Positions 12,210-22,799 are shown, numbered from the stretch's first letter. The stretch: 64,000 bases of DNA from Pseudarthrobacter sp. AL07 (GCF_029960665.1 NZ_JASBRB010000001.1:186001-250000), one strand, 5' to 3'. The notes: a model not told the origin generated them from the letters alone. A program made the numbers and translations.

Positions 12210-13097
12210 TTACTTGCCGAAGGTGTGGCGGACCAGCGCCTTTACGGCAGCAGAGTTCTTGCTCAACATTGCTTTGGGCAGCAGGGACGCGGCGTGCGCA
12301 CGCGACGTGAACCTCAGCCGTGCTGAACGGGCAGCCCTGTTCCATCCCAGTTCCCGGGCCTGTGCGGCGGAAACGGTGAAATATTCACGTTCCCCGGCGA
12401 ACCTGGAGCCATCGACAAGTTTGGTGGACGAGGCACTTTTTGAGTGCCTGCGGTATTGGAAGCAGACGGTCGGCTCAATCAGGAGCTGGTCACCGTTGTA
12501 AATCATGTCCATGATCAGGGCGAGGTCCTGGATGATGGGGAACCCGTCCCGGAAGTCCACCTGGCGGATCTTGTCTGACCGGAAGGCCAGCGATGGCCAG
12601 TAGAGCCAGTCCCCGTGCATCAGGTTGGACGCAATGGCCTCGCCGGAAACCAGTTGACGTCCGCCGCCCCGGGGTTTGATCAGCTTCTGCTTCACAGTGT
12701 CCACGAGGGTGACCACGACGTGGCCGGCCTCGTCTATGACCTGGACACCGGGCTGGATCAAGGCAGCATCGGGATACCGCGTGTGGGCATCGAGGATGGT
12801 GGAGACGTAATTCGGTAGGAAGACGTCATCGCACCCGAGGATCACCAGGACTTCCTCGGTGGACAAGGCCACACAGGTCCGGTAGTTTTCCGTGATTCCC
12901 GCGTTCTGTTCCTTCCGGATGTACTTGACGCGGGGATCGGTAATCCCGGCCATGAAGTCCTTGATCTCGCGGCCAGGGAAGGCGTCGTCCACGACGGTGA
13001 GGAGCCAGTCATCGCTGTCCTGGGCCAGGACACTGTTGACGGTTTCCTTCATGTAATCCGGATCGCCCCAGTAGGGAATGAAAATATCCAGCGGCAT
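12210..13097 (-). CDS. Family 2 glycosyltransferase
   Basis: 295 residues, GT-A fold. It begins MPLDIFIPYWGDP, followed by the nucleotide-binding strand LLTVVDDAFPG and an ILGCDDVFLP segment carrying the DxD-type acidic ligands near residue 90. The C-terminal third is basic and probably membrane-peripheral. It lies between the epimerase and the DUF2304 gene, with a gap of 3 bases to the latter. Acceptor and sugar are unknown. The start ATG 13097 gives the canonical N-terminus. Confidence 0.85.
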   Translation of the reverse strand: MPLDIFIPYWGDPDYMKETVNSVLAQDSDDWLLTVVDDAFPGREIKDFMAGITDPRVKYIRKEQNAGITENYRTCVALSTEEVLVILGCDDVFLPNYVSTILDAHTRYPDAALIQPGVQVIDEAGHVVVTLVDTVKQKLIKPRGGGRQLVSGEAIASNLMHGDWLYWPSLAFRSDKIRQVDFRDGFPIIQDLALIMDMIYNGDQLLIEPTVCFQYRRHSKSASSTKLVDGSRFAGEREYFTVSAAQARELGWNRAARSARLRFTSRAHAASLLPKAMLSKNSAAVKALVRHTFGK

Positions 13098-13100
13098 ATG

Positions 13101-13544
13101 TTAATCCGAACCTTTTTGTTGTGAATCGGGCTTCACCGCGTGGGACCCGGCGGTGTCTGGGGTTGTTGCCCTCGGGTCGGACTGCAACGGTGAATCGCTG
13201 CTGGCGGGTGCGCTGAGAGCCTCTACCTGGACGCGCAGGATTGCCACTTCCTCGGCGAGGGTCCGCGTCTCATCTTCGACAACGGAGATTTCCCACGATA
13301 GATGCAGGCAGACGCCAAGCAGCATGAGGATGCTCATTGCGAAGAGAAGGTTGGAAGGCAGCTGTACGCCGACAAACTCCGCCACAACATTCAGTAGCCG
13401 GGGGAAGGCCGCCAGTACAAGGGTGGCAACGCCAACAACTAGCCACAGGACAGCGTACTTTTCCCGGAGTTTCTTCCGGCGGAGCATTTCGACGACCAGG
13501 CCAACGATGGCCAGGGCAAGCAAGAAGGCTGCAATGTTTCCCAT
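13101..13544 (-). CDS. DUF2304 small membrane protein
   Basis: 147 residues with three predicted membrane helices in the first 85 residues (AAFLLALAIVGLVVEML, AVLWLVVGVATLVLAAF and LLFAMSILMLLGVCLHL), then a heptad-like acidic helix and a disordered polar tail. This is the DUF2304 family, typically encoded beside DPM1-like glycosyltransferases, exactly as here (the GT gene ends 4 bases upstream). A role as a membrane anchor or partner of the polyprenyl-phosphate glycosyltransferase is a reasonable inference from that recurrent pairing. No catalytic motif is visible. Confidence 0.85.
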   Translation of the reverse strand: MGNIAAFLLALAIVGLVVEMLRRKKLREKYAVLWLVVGVATLVLAAFPRLLNVVAEFVGVQLPSNLLFAMSILMLLGVCLHLSWEISVVEDETRTLAEEVAILRVQVEALSAPASSDSPLQSDPRATTPDTAGSHAVKPDSQQKGSD

Positions 13545-13548
13545 ACCT

Positions 13549-14298
13549 TCAGGCTCCTGATGCTTGCGGAGTTGGGACGGCCAGGTGGGACCGTTTCCGG
13601 GTCAGGGCGAACAACAGGGCGAACACCGATCTGCCGAGGTATATGGCGGCCTTGGTCGGATTGTGGCTGGGCTTTCCGCCCTGCCGGGCCCGCATTTCGA
13701 CGGGCACCTGCGTAACAGTGCATCCGGAACGGATGGCCACCACCAGGGAGTCGATGGTGTCACCCAGGTATTCGGCCGGATAGTGGTCAAGGTATTGGTC
13801 CATGGCACGTACGTTGGCGGCGCGGAACCCGCTGGTCACGTCGGTAAGGCGGGTTTTTGCCAACCCGGAAATAACTTTGGCCAGCAGTTGCATGGCCCAT
13901 TTCCGCGGGCCAGTGACCTTGTAGTCTCCGCGGTCCGCGAAGCGCGCGCCGATTGAGATGTCGGCGTGGGCAAGACCTGCAAGGACTTCGTCGATGCTCC
14001 GCGGATCGTGCTGGCCGTCGGAATCCACCTGGATCACCTGGCGGTAGCCACTTCGGCGTGCGTACTTGAAGCCCGCCCGCATGGCGCCGCCCACGCCAAG
14101 GTTGAAGGGCAGATTTAGCACAGTTGCCCCGGCCTCGGCGGCAACAGCTGCGGTGTTGTCAGAGGACCCGTCGTTGACGACGAGGACGTCGTACCTGGAG
14201 TCTGCGTTCAGTACTTCCCGCACAGTATTGCCGACGGCTTCCGATTCATTCCAGGCAGGCATGATCACGAGAACGCGCGGCTTGGGGGTGAATTGCAT
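13549..14298 (-). CDS. DPM1-like family 2 glycosyltransferase (polyprenyl-phosphate sugar synthase type)
   Basis: About 249 residues. It has VLVIMPAWNESEAVG at the N-terminus, VLVVNDGSSDNT as the nucleotide-binding loop and VIQVDSDGQHDP with the DxD, a pattern of dolichyl/polyprenyl-phosphate mannose or glucose synthases. Such enzymes load a sugar on the lipid carrier for membrane GT-C enzymes. ATG 14298 is chosen over TTG 14307 (three residues longer) because it is the better start codon. A TATAGT (-10-like) at 14308-14313 on this strand would give an almost leaderless transcript. It is the first gene of the minus-strand block and is divergent from the GT at 14497. Confidence 0.87.
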   Translation of the reverse strand: MQFTPKPRVLVIMPAWNESEAVGNTVREVLNADSRYDVLVVNDGSSDNTAAVAAEAGATVLNLPFNLGVGGAMRAGFKYARRSGYRQVIQVDSDGQHDPRSIDEVLAGLAHADISIGARFADRGDYKVTGPRKWAMQLLAKVISGLAKTRLTDVTSGFRAANVRAMDQYLDHYPAEYLGDTIDSLVVAIRSGCTVTQVPVEMRARQGGKPSHNPTKAAIYLGRSVFALLFALTRKRSHLAVPTPQASGA

Positions 14299-14496
14299 GA
14301 TGTCCAAACTATATCAATCCGCGATTCGGGTCGGCGACGACATAGCCGCGCGGCGCGGAGGGGACCGCGACGATCGGCGCAGTCGGCGCTGAAGGACGCT
14401 GCGCACTGGGACCCAAACCGGAGCCTAGGATGGGATGAGCGCTCCGGACGTCAGCCGCTGAGCCCCAGACTATCTCGCGAAGGCGGAAGGAGCAGA

Positions 14497-15267
14497 TTGA
14501 TAACCGATTTCACAGGCGTCCCAGAACCCATAAGCAGCCGGGAAACCAGGGCCAGTGTCTGCCTCGCCAGCTACCGCGGCGGGCGCTATATAACAGAACA
14601 GCTCGAGTCCATCCTCACCCAACTAGGCCCGGACGATGAGCTGGTGATCGTGGACGACGCTTCACCGGACAACACTGTCGAGCAGATCAGGACCTTCGAA
14701 GACGGGCGGATCCGGCTGATAGAGGCGGCTGTGAACCAGGGGTACGTACGATCATTCGAGCAAGCCGCTCTTGCCGCAAGGGGAAAGTACATTCTGCTCG
14801 CCGACCAGGATGATGTCTGGGTGCCGGGCCGGCTTGAGCTGATGATTGGTGCCCTGCAGGGATCAATGGTGGTGGCAACCAACTTCGACGTGCTTGGAGG
14901 CGGCCCCCGTCCGAACATCCCGCGGCTCCGGGACAAGGACAGCCGACGGCATGCCGCAAACATCCTCGGCATCCTGGTGGGATACCGGGCCTATTACGGC
15001 TGCGGCATGGGATTCCGACGGGACATGCTGCCAGTGTTTTCGCCCGTTCCCCGCTACCTGAACGAGTCCCATGACCTGTGGCTGGCTATATGCGGCAACC
15101 TGGCAGGCTCCATACAGCACCTGGACGAGTCAACACTGTTGCGCAGGATCCACGATGACAACGCCACACCCAGGGGCTGGCGTTCGCTGTCTGTGATCTT
15201 CCGTGCCCGCGTCATCCTGCTCCGCTGCATCGCACGGGCATGGCGCCGCCTTCGACAGCCATCCTGA
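14497..15267 (+). CDS. Family 2 glycosyltransferase
   Basis: 256 residues. The motifs VCLASYRGGRYITEQLESIL, LVIVDDASPDNT and LLADQDDVWVPGRLE are those of GT2 enzymes in capsule and O-antigen loci; DQDD supplies the metal ligands. I chose TTG 14497 because GGAAGGAG lies five bases upstream and the protein then starts a few residues before the conserved core. The open frame runs back to 14293 but that extension has no family character. It is divergent from the DPM1-like gene, and the roughly 190 bases between the two starts hold the promoters. Its closest relative in the window appears to be the GT at 17792 (same DQDD style). Confidence 0.83.
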   Translation: MITDFTGVPEPISSRETRASVCLASYRGGRYITEQLESILTQLGPDDELVIVDDASPDNTVEQIRTFEDGRIRLIEAAVNQGYVRSFEQAALAARGKYILLADQDDVWVPGRLELMIGALQGSMVVATNFDVLGGGPRPNIPRLRDKDSRRHAANILGILVGYRAYYGCGMGFRRDMLPVFSPVPRYLNESHDLWLAICGNLAGSIQHLDESTLLRRIHDDNATPRGWRSLSVIFRARVILLRCIARAWRRLRQPS

Positions 15268-15317
15268 TCAGAGCCCTCCTGGTACGAACCGACCCGACCA
15301 GGACGGATGGCGCAAAT

Positions 15318-15346
15318 TCGAACGGGATGACTCAACCGGTAAGCTG
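15318..15346 (+). promoter_or_regulatory. Candidate rmlB promoter
   Basis: TTCGAA at 15318-15323 and TAAGCT at 15341-15346 are separated by 17 bases. The predicted start of transcription falls on or next to the rmlB ATG (15352), so the messenger would be leaderless, which is common in actinobacteria. The -35 match is weak. Confidence 0.35.
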
Positions 15347-15351
15347 GCTGA

Positions 15352-16350
<999 letters not shown>

Positions 16351-16353
16351 ACG

Positions 16354-17778
16354 ATGTCGATCGAGTTCTCCAAAAAGCTGACTGCGCACGAAACCCCGAT
16401 CCCCGGCGTCGTCCTCTATGACCTTCCGGTCCACGGTGACAACCGGGGCTGGTTCAAGGAAAACTGGCAGCGGGAAAAGATGGTGGCCCTGGGGCTGCCG
16501 GCCTTCCGGCCCGTACAGAACAACATTTCGTTCAACGAAAAGGCCGGCACCACCCGCGGGATTCATGCTGAACCGTGGGACAAGTTCATCTCGGTCGCAA
16601 CGGGCAAGATTTTCGGTGCCTGGGTGGACCTGCGCGAAGGACCCTCGTTCGGTGCCGTCTTCACCGCCGAACTCGATCCGAGCCAGGCAATCTTCATTCC
16701 CCGCGGCGTGGGCAACGCCTTCCAGACGCTGGAAGACAACACCGCCTACACCTACCTCGTCAACGACCACTGGTCCGCCGATGCCCAGGGGCAGTACACG
16801 TTCCTGAACCTCGCAGACGAAACGGCCGCTATTTCGTGGCCCGTTCCGCTCGAAGAGGCAGAACTTTCCGACAAGGACAAGGCCCATCCCCGCCTTGCGG
16901 ACGTCGTGCCTATGCCGGCAAAGAAGATCCTTGTGGTCGGTGCCGACGGACAGTTGGGCAAGGCACTGCGGGAACTGTACGACGGCGACGTGACCGTCGA
17001 GTTCGCCGGCCGGGCCGGATTCGACCTGGCCAGTGAGGCCTCCTTCGCGGAACGGAACTGGAAGAACTACTCGACGATCATCAACTCTGCCGCCTACACC
17101 GCCGTTGACACCGCGGAAACCGCGGAGGGCCGCGCCGCCGCCTGGGAGGTCAACGTTGCTGCGGTGGCCCGGCTGGCCCGAACCGCCGTCGAGCATGACC
17201 TCACCCTGGTGCACGTTTCCTCGGACTACGTCTTCGACGGTGTCCGAGAGAGCCACGACGAGGGCGAACCGTTCACTCCGCTGGGTGTCTATGGCCAGAC
17301 AAAGGCGGCCGGCGACGCCGTCGTAAGTGTCGTTCCGCGCCACTACATCGTCCGCACCAGCTGGGTCATCGGAGAAGGCAACAACTTCGTCCGCACCATG
17401 GCATCCCTTGCCGGCCGCGGCATCGAGCCGTCTGTCGTCAATGACCAGATTGGCCGGCTCAGCTTCACCCAGGACATCGCGGCGGGCATCCAGCACCTGC
17501 TCGATTCCGGCGCGGACTACGGCACCTATAACCTCAGCAACGACGGCGAGCCGCAGTCCTGGGCGGACATCGCCGCGGACGTGTACGAGCTTTCCGGCCG
17601 TCCGAGGTCTGCCGTCACCGGCGTGAGCACCGAAGACTATTTCAGGGGCAAAGCTGCCGCACCGCGGCCGCTGAACAGCGCCCTGGACCTGGGCAAGATC
17701 AAGAACTCGGGCTTCAAACCACGTCCGGCCCGGGACGTGCTGGAAACGTATCTCGGACAGCGGACGGCCGCGGAATAG
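16354..17778 (+). CDS. Bifunctional dTDP-4-keto-rhamnose 3,5-epimerase / dTDP-4-keto-rhamnose reductase (RmlC-RmlD fusion)
   Basis: 474 residues in two domains. Residues 1-185 are a cupin of the RmlC family (VHGDNRGWFKENWQ, GTTRGIHAEPWDKF, and the region IPRGVGNAFQTLED). Residues about 190-474 are an RmlD-type reductase: ILVVGADGQLGKAL for NADPH, VHVSSDYVFDG, and YGQTKAAGD with the YxxxK. Together they turn dTDP-4-keto-6-deoxyglucose into dTDP-L-rhamnose. The fusion is known in Arthrobacter and relatives. There is no frameshift at the junction (about 16910). In the epimerase half the usual RGLH-type His is present as RGIHAEP. Confidence 0.94.
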   Translation: MSIEFSKKLTAHETPIPGVVLYDLPVHGDNRGWFKENWQREKMVALGLPAFRPVQNNISFNEKAGTTRGIHAEPWDKFISVATGKIFGAWVDLREGPSFGAVFTAELDPSQAIFIPRGVGNAFQTLEDNTAYTYLVNDHWSADAQGQYTFLNLADETAAISWPVPLEEAELSDKDKAHPRLADVVPMPAKKILVVGADGQLGKALRELYDGDVTVEFAGRAGFDLASEASFAERNWKNYSTIINSAAYTAVDTAETAEGRAAAWEVNVAAVARLARTAVEHDLTLVHVSSDYVFDGVRESHDEGEPFTPLGVYGQTKAAGDAVVSVVPRHYIVRTSWVIGEGNNFVRTMASLAGRGIEPSVVNDQIGRLSFTQDIAAGIQHLLDSGADYGTYNLSNDGEPQSWADIAADVYELSGRPRSAVTGVSTEDYFRGKAAAPRPLNSALDLGKIKNSGFKPRPARDVLETYLGQRTAAE

Positions 17779-17791
17779 GGCGGACCGACCC

Positions 17792-18784
17792 ATGCAGTAC
17801 GACTCCGGCACGTTCGGCGTGGTCGCCCTGGCGGCGTACCAGCCGGACTGGGAACTCTTCCGGGCCCAGCTGAAATCAATCCAGAACCAGACGCACGCAC
17901 ATTTCCAGTGCCTCATCTCGGCCGACGGCGGTTTCGCCGACGTCCGGAACTTTGTGGCCGGGGAACTTGGCGGCGACGAACGGTTCCGCGTGATCGGCTT
18001 TGAGGAGAGACTGGGGTTCTACGGCAACTTCGAACGCGTCCTTGAGCATGTCCCCGCGGACGCAAAGTGGGTGGCACTATCGGACCAGGATGACACTTGG
18101 TACCCGTCGAAGCTCGAAACGCTTATGCCCCACCTGGCGGATGTCAGCCTGGTGGCGGCGCAGGCGCGTGTCGTCCGGCTACCCGGGAACGAGGTGGTGA
18201 CGGCATCGACGCAGCGGAAGAACGTTTCGCTGGATGCCTTGCTGGCCCAGAACCAGGTGACCGGTAGTCTGTCCGTGTTCAGGCCTGAACTGCTGGACCT
18301 GGCTCTTCCCTTTCCTCGTCTGAACACCATCTCGCAGGTGCATGACCACTGGCTGGCCGTCTGCGCCAAAGCGACCGGCGGTGCGCTCGTGGTCGACGAC
18401 GTTGTCCAGGACTACGTACAGCACGGCGGCAACGTCCTTGGTGAGGTCGGCGGCAGGAAAAGCCTCGCGAAGTCTTTTGAGCACGTGACCAACCTGTCCC
18501 GGAAATTCCAGGGCAGCAGCAGGCCACTCGCCATGCTCAGGACGGCCAATGATCTGAGCTTCGGCTGGCGCCGCGTGATGGCGGATGCCCTGAGGACACG
18601 TGTGGCCGCCGGCACTCCCGGCCTGGACGGCGGCGTGGCCGCTTTTGAAACAGGCCACGGCTGGGTGCCCACCTCGCGCGCGCTGGTGTCAGGGCTGCGC
18701 AGCGGCGACATTGCTTTGCCGTGTTTCGTGGAATTTGTGGCCGGCGTTCCGGTTGAACTGTTCGTCAAGGGGCGCCGGAAGTAG
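17792..18784 (+). CDS. Family 2 glycosyltransferase
   Basis: 330 residues. The N-terminal GT-A core shows VALAAYQPDWELFRAQLKSI, a nucleotide-binding region CLISADGG, and ALSDQDDTWYPSKLE with the metal ligands. The C-terminal 120 residues are unlike the other GTs here and may bind the acceptor. It starts ATG 17792, 13 bases after the rmlC-rmlD stop, so it is most likely in the rmlB transcript, suggesting a rhamnosyltransferase (inference only). A 91-base gap and then the convergent flippase gene follow. Confidence 0.83.
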   Translation: MQYDSGTFGVVALAAYQPDWELFRAQLKSIQNQTHAHFQCLISADGGFADVRNFVAGELGGDERFRVIGFEERLGFYGNFERVLEHVPADAKWVALSDQDDTWYPSKLETLMPHLADVSLVAAQARVVRLPGNEVVTASTQRKNVSLDALLAQNQVTGSLSVFRPELLDLALPFPRLNTISQVHDHWLAVCAKATGGALVVDDVVQDYVQHGGNVLGEVGGRKSLAKSFEHVTNLSRKFQGSSRPLAMLRTANDLSFGWRRVMADALRTRVAAGTPGLDGGVAAFETGHGWVPTSRALVSGLRSGDIALPCFVEFVAGVPVELFVKGRRK

Positions 18785-18875
18785 CTGACCCGCGGCTGGG
18801 CATGGCGCCGTGGCGGCCCAAAGCTGAGTCTATTTCCGGTAGTCTGCCGCAGTCATACCTGCCCCGGGGGCCTGG

Positions 18876-20138
18876 CTAGGGCAGTGGGTCCGCGGCCGGA
18901 ACGGGCGGGTGAACTAGATGCTTGAGGCTGTCGCGGACCACCATGATCTGGTAGCCGGCAACCACGAGTTCGGCGAGGCCGACAGCCCAGGCTACGCCGG
19001 GGGCGCCGAACATGACGCCGAGGACAAACATCATCGGAACATTGAAGGCGGCCCCGATTGCCGTCGATTTGGCCAGGGCAGCTCCCTTGCCGAGCGGGAT
19101 GAGACAGGCCAGGCCCACGACCTGCGCCACGATGACTCCGGCAAGAATAAGTCCGAACGGGATACTGAGGCTGTAGTCGATCGTGATGACTCCGCTGGAG
19201 AACAGCGGGCTCGCCCAGGGGGTGAGGACTGCCAAAAGGATTCCGGCAACCAAACCAACGAACGGGGCAAGCCTGGCGACGGTACGGATCCTGTCGGAAC
19301 TCCGGGCTGGCCCGGCTTCCGGAATCCAGCCCTGGATGACCTGGAGGACAGGCCCGAAACCGGCGACCGCAAAGCGGAAGAACTTGTCCGCCAACGCGTA
19401 TTGGGGGAGTGCGGCCGCAACCACTTGGCCTACCGCAAGCATCGGCAGGTTGCTGTTGAGACTCCCTGTTCCCGCTGCAATCACGCCGTATTTCTGGTCG
19501 CGCAGGCGCTTCATCGCGGGGACGATGCGAAGATCTGCTTTCACTGTATGCCCAGCGCCTGAGAGGGCGCCGGTGGCGCCGATGACGACTGCCAGCAGGT
19601 TAAAAGCCAGAAGCGACAGCACAAATATGATGGGCTGCGGAAAGAACTGGATCAGCACGACGCCCGCCACGGTGCCCAGACCCTGGGGAAGCACGTCGAA
19701 AAGGAAGAGCTTCCATGGCTTGACCTGCCCGATAAAGAACCACGAGGCGCCGACGAAGGGCAGGATGTAGGCCACGGAAGCCAGCGCCGCCACTGGGGGA
19801 TCGACTTTTCCCATAAGCAGCACAACCAAAAACATCACTGGCAGAGCTAGTAGGAATAGATAGACGCGGCTCACCAGGGAATCGAGGAACATTTGGGGCC
19901 GCTCCGCTTCGGGCAATGAGGCCACGAGGGCAGCCCCGACGGTACCCCAACCGAAGGCGACAGCAATCCCGAATATTGCCGCTGTTGCCTGAGCCAACGC
20001 CAGCTCTCCCCATGTCTCCTTGCCCAACGTAAAAATAACGAAGGGGATAGCGAGCAGGTTTACGACAGTTGAGAACACGAGGGAAGTTGCGAAGCCACCA
20101 AAACGGCGCAACAAAGCAGGTGCAGCTTTCGAAGCCAC
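18876..20138 (-). CDS. Wzx-like polysaccharide flippase (MOP superfamily)
   Basis: 420 residues with about 12 predicted membrane segments and no large soluble domain, as in oligosaccharide flippases (RfbX/Wzx) that turn lipid-linked repeat units across the membrane. Starting GTG at 20138 it has GGAG seven bases upstream. It ends facing the GT at 17792. The length is normal. The substrate is presumably the lipid-linked unit made by the GTs in this locus. The 192 bases between it and the muramidase gene (20139-20330) hold no gene that I can support. Confidence 0.82.
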   Translation of the reverse strand: MASKAAPALLRRFGGFATSLVFSTVVNLLAIPFVIFTLGKETWGELALAQATAAIFGIAVAFGWGTVGAALVASLPEAERPQMFLDSLVSRVYLFLLALPVMFLVVLLMGKVDPPVAALASVAYILPFVGASWFFIGQVKPWKLFLFDVLPQGLGTVAGVVLIQFFPQPIIFVLSLLAFNLLAVVIGATGALSGAGHTVKADLRIVPAMKRLRDQKYGVIAAGTGSLNSNLPMLAVGQVVAAALPQYALADKFFRFAVAGFGPVLQVIQGWIPEAGPARSSDRIRTVARLAPFVGLVAGILLAVLTPWASPLFSSGVITIDYSLSIPFGLILAGVIVAQVVGLACLIPLGKGAALAKSTAIGAAFNVPMMFVLGVMFGAPGVAWAVGLAELVVAGYQIMVVRDSLKHLVHPPVPAADPLP

Positions 20139-20330
20139 TCAAGATCTCCGATCCTATGGGTCCAAGCATGTCGCCCATGCGAGTCGGCATTTAGGCCAGA
20201 CTGAATCCTACCTCGAGCGATGCGCCGCCCCGGAACCGTGCCACCCTGCAGGGCATGGCAGTCTCAGCAAGTTTGATCCCAGTACTACGGTCGATGGCTT
20301 GTGGCCGGCCGGTAATGGTGGAGTCCGGGC

Positions 20331-21700
20331 TCAATAGGTGATGTTCTTGCATCCGAGTAACGAGTTGCCTGCGGCGAAAGGCGAAGCTGCAATCGCATAA
20401 GTGCAGATCTTGTAGTTCCCGCGCTGGGTGACTGCTTTTTTTGACGTGTAGCCGTGGTTGCCGGATATTCCGAGTACTTGGTTCACATCGGAGCGCAGCT
20501 GATTAGCTGGGACCGCGAAGTTGGTGACGCTGCCATTCGGTGCCGTCACATAGGTGTGGACGCTGAGGGAGACGGTTGGGACGTCCAAGTCTACTGTCCA
20601 TCCTGTGGCTTGTAAGGAGGCCCCGTTAGCGTCAGCAGCTATGCGCACGGAATCCAAGTATCCTATCGGGCTCGGGCTGACACCAACGGCCAGAGAATTG
20701 CAACCGAGAAGAGAGTTCCCCGGGGAGACCGGGCTAAGGGCAATGCCGTACGTGCACACCCTGTACGTACCGGGCTGGCTAATGGGTAGGTCGGCCTCAT
20801 AGCCGTGGTTCCCTGGAACGCCTAGTACGTTATTTACGTCCGGACGAGACTTTGCGGCCGTGAATTCGTGGAGCGAACTGGTGCCATTTGGAGCCAATAT
20901 ATACGCGTGCACAGGTATCTGAGCCGCAGTGCTACCGTAGTCAACCGCCCAACCGCGGACGGTTATCAGCGTTTGCGTGGTTGTCTTCTTGACGCTGGTC
21001 GAATCCAGTGTGCCCACGGGGGTCGTGCCTGGTGCGATGCTCAGGGACCTGCAACCAAGTTCCGATTGGAGGTAGAGCCCGACGGCGTAAACGCAGAGCT
21101 TGTAGTTGCCTGCCTTGGTGATGTCGATGTTGGTTTCGAAGCCATGGTTGGCGCCGACGGAAAATATGCGGTCCACATCCGGCCGGGAAGTGTTCGCCGG
21201 GATCTTGTAAAGCGTGCTGCTGCCGTCGGGGCTGTAGAGATAAGCGTGGACTTCGGAAGTGACTGAGGGTCGGCTCATGTCCACGGCCCAGCCCCGTACC
21301 TTTATCGATTCTTTGTCCGGGGACCGCTGTTCCGAAACTTCGTCCAGGCTGCCGATCGGCGGTTCGGCACCGTCCACTGTGAGTAACTTACAGCCGAGCC
21401 CAGGGTTGATGTATTTACCGATGGCGAAGACGCAGACCGTGTATTTTCCTGAAACGTTGATCGGAATTTGATTGTCGAATCCGTGATACTCGCCCAACCC
21501 GAATACCGTATTGACGTCGGGCCGGTAGGCTGTCGCCGGGAACTTATGCAGGGTCTTCGTCCCGTTTGGTGCCGTTACGTAGGCGTGCACCTCTGTGGTG
21601 GCACCGGAAAATGCGCGGTCCAGGGCCCAACCACGCAACTGTATGGACGTAGCCGTGCCACTGCGCTGAACGGCCGCGGTGTCAAACGATCCCTGCGGTA
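20331..21700 (-). repeat. Four tandem protein modules in the GH25 muramidase
   Basis: Four successive units of about 105-115 codons, beginning with GSFD, GSLD, GTLD and GYLD. Shared blocks in order are R/TGWAxD, HAY/HTY, RPDVN (RSDVN in the last), G.NHG or EYHG, then YxxCxxAI and a final GC. DNA identity between units is only moderate, so this is an old duplication maintained at the protein level. Confidence 0.85.
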
Positions 21701-22799
21701 CCGAACCAGCAAAAAGCGCAAGTGATGAATAGTCGCCGTTCCAGACGTTCGAATCACCGGCAAACGGACCGGTGCTGCTGTATTGCCAGATGCTGTAAGT
21801 GCTCCAGCTCGCAGTGGGAACTGCGCCAGCGTTGTTAGTCGGGGAGCTAGGGTAGGCGGCCACCCACAGAGGATAGTCACTGAACCCTGCGGGATTACCG
21901 AGGCACTGATTCCACCAGCTGGTGTTGGTATAGATAACGGGAAGACGGCCGGTCAATGACTGCATTGTGTTGCCGAAGTCGCGGACCCATGAACCCAACT
22001 GAGCTGGCGACATGCCGTAGCACGTGTTGCCGAAGTAGAATCCGTTAATGGTTCGGTTCTCATATGGGTTGAACTCAAAGTCCAGGACCGGCGGCATCGT
22101 GTAGCCGTCTGCGGTCCACCCTCCGCCATTCTGAACGAAGTAGCGGGCCTGATCGGCACCTGAAGACCAGTTCGGGATAGCGAAGTGGTAGGCCCCACGG
22201 ATCATGCCTACGTTCCTTGAACCCTGGTACTGCGAACTGTACGACGGGTTTGTGTAGTAGTTACCTTCGCTGGCCTTGACGTATGCATATCTGGCTCCCA
22301 TGTTCCACTGCTGTTGCCAGTCGACGTTGGGCTGGTGGCCGCTCACATCCAGTCCTTGGACGCCAAAGGTCGGCATCCACGTTCCTTCGGCGGACATTGC
22401 CTCCGTGGTGAGTTTCTTGAAGCTGGTGCTCGAGGATGATGTCACACGGGCGGAGCGCTGTCCCATCTCCGCTCCGCCACTACCGATGGCTTCAGCCATG
22501 GCTGCCTTGGCAGCGGCGGAGTCCGTCGTCGGCACTGGGGTCACTGGATCTTCAACAGTTGTCGGCGCCGCCGAGGGAGCCGCAGTGGCGGTCGGTGATA
22601 CCGCCTCGGGAGGTGTCGTCGGAACCGCAGAAGTGGGGGCCGGCGTCGGCCCGGATATTGAAGGCGCCGGTGCGGGACTCGAGTCAACGGCGAAGGCGAC
22701 GCCTGCCAGGCCGGGGCCCGCCACGAGAGCGGCAGCCAAGACTGCTGTCCCCAGGACATGCAGCAGGGGACGGTGACTGTTGGACTGGGTCCGCTTCAT
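20331..22799 (-). CDS. Secreted GH25 muramidase with four C-terminal repeat modules
   Basis: 822 residues from ATG 22799, which has GGAG at good spacing; a longer frame to 22841 lacks support. Residues 1-37 form a signal peptide (hydrophobic core, then AGVAFA). A Pro/Ala/Thr-rich linker covers about 38-100. The GH25 lysozyme domain spans about 148-355, with GLDVSGHQ and VLDFEFNPY supplying the catalytic acids. From about residue 370 to the end are four related modules of roughly 105-115 residues, each with RGWAxD (TGWTVD in the last), HAY.xAPNG-like, RPDVN and GNHG-like blocks and two Cys late in the unit. The enzyme should cut peptidoglycan outside the cell; the modules probably bind wall polymer. 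It sits between the glycan locus and the Tad locus. Confidence 0.88.
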   Translation of the reverse strand: MKRTQSNSHRPLLHVLGTAVLAAALVAGPGLAGVAFAVDSSPAPAPSISGPTPAPTSAVPTTPPEAVSPTATAAPSAAPTTVEDPVTPVPTTDSAAAKAAMAEAIGSGGAEMGQRSARVTSSSSTSFKKLTTEAMSAEGTWMPTFGVQGLDVSGHQPNVDWQQQWNMGARYAYVKASEGNYYTNPSYSSQYQGSRNVGMIRGAYHFAIPNWSSGADQARYFVQNGGGWTADGYTMPPVLDFEFNPYENRTINGFYFGNTCYGMSPAQLGSWVRDFGNTMQSLTGRLPVIYTNTSWWNQCLGNPAGFSDYPLWVAAYPSSPTNNAGAVPTASWSTYSIWQYSSTGPFAGDSNVWNGDYSSLALFAGSVPQGSFDTAAVQRSGTATSIQLRGWALDRAFSGATTEVHAYVTAPNGTKTLHKFPATAYRPDVNTVFGLGEYHGFDNQIPINVSGKYTVCVFAIGKYINPGLGCKLLTVDGAEPPIGSLDEVSEQRSPDKESIKVRGWAVDMSRPSVTSEVHAYLYSPDGSSTLYKIPANTSRPDVDRIFSVGANHGFETNIDITKAGNYKLCVYAVGLYLQSELGCRSLSIAPGTTPVGTLDSTSVKKTTTQTLITVRGWAVDYGSTAAQIPVHAYILAPNGTSSLHEFTAAKSRPDVNNVLGVPGNHGYEADLPISQPGTYRVCTYGIALSPVSPGNSLLGCNSLAVGVSPSPIGYLDSVRIAADANGASLQATGWTVDLDVPTVSLSVHTYVTAPNGSVTNFAVPANQLRSDVNQVLGISGNHGYTSKKAVTQRGNYKICTYAIAASPFAAGNSLLGCKNITY

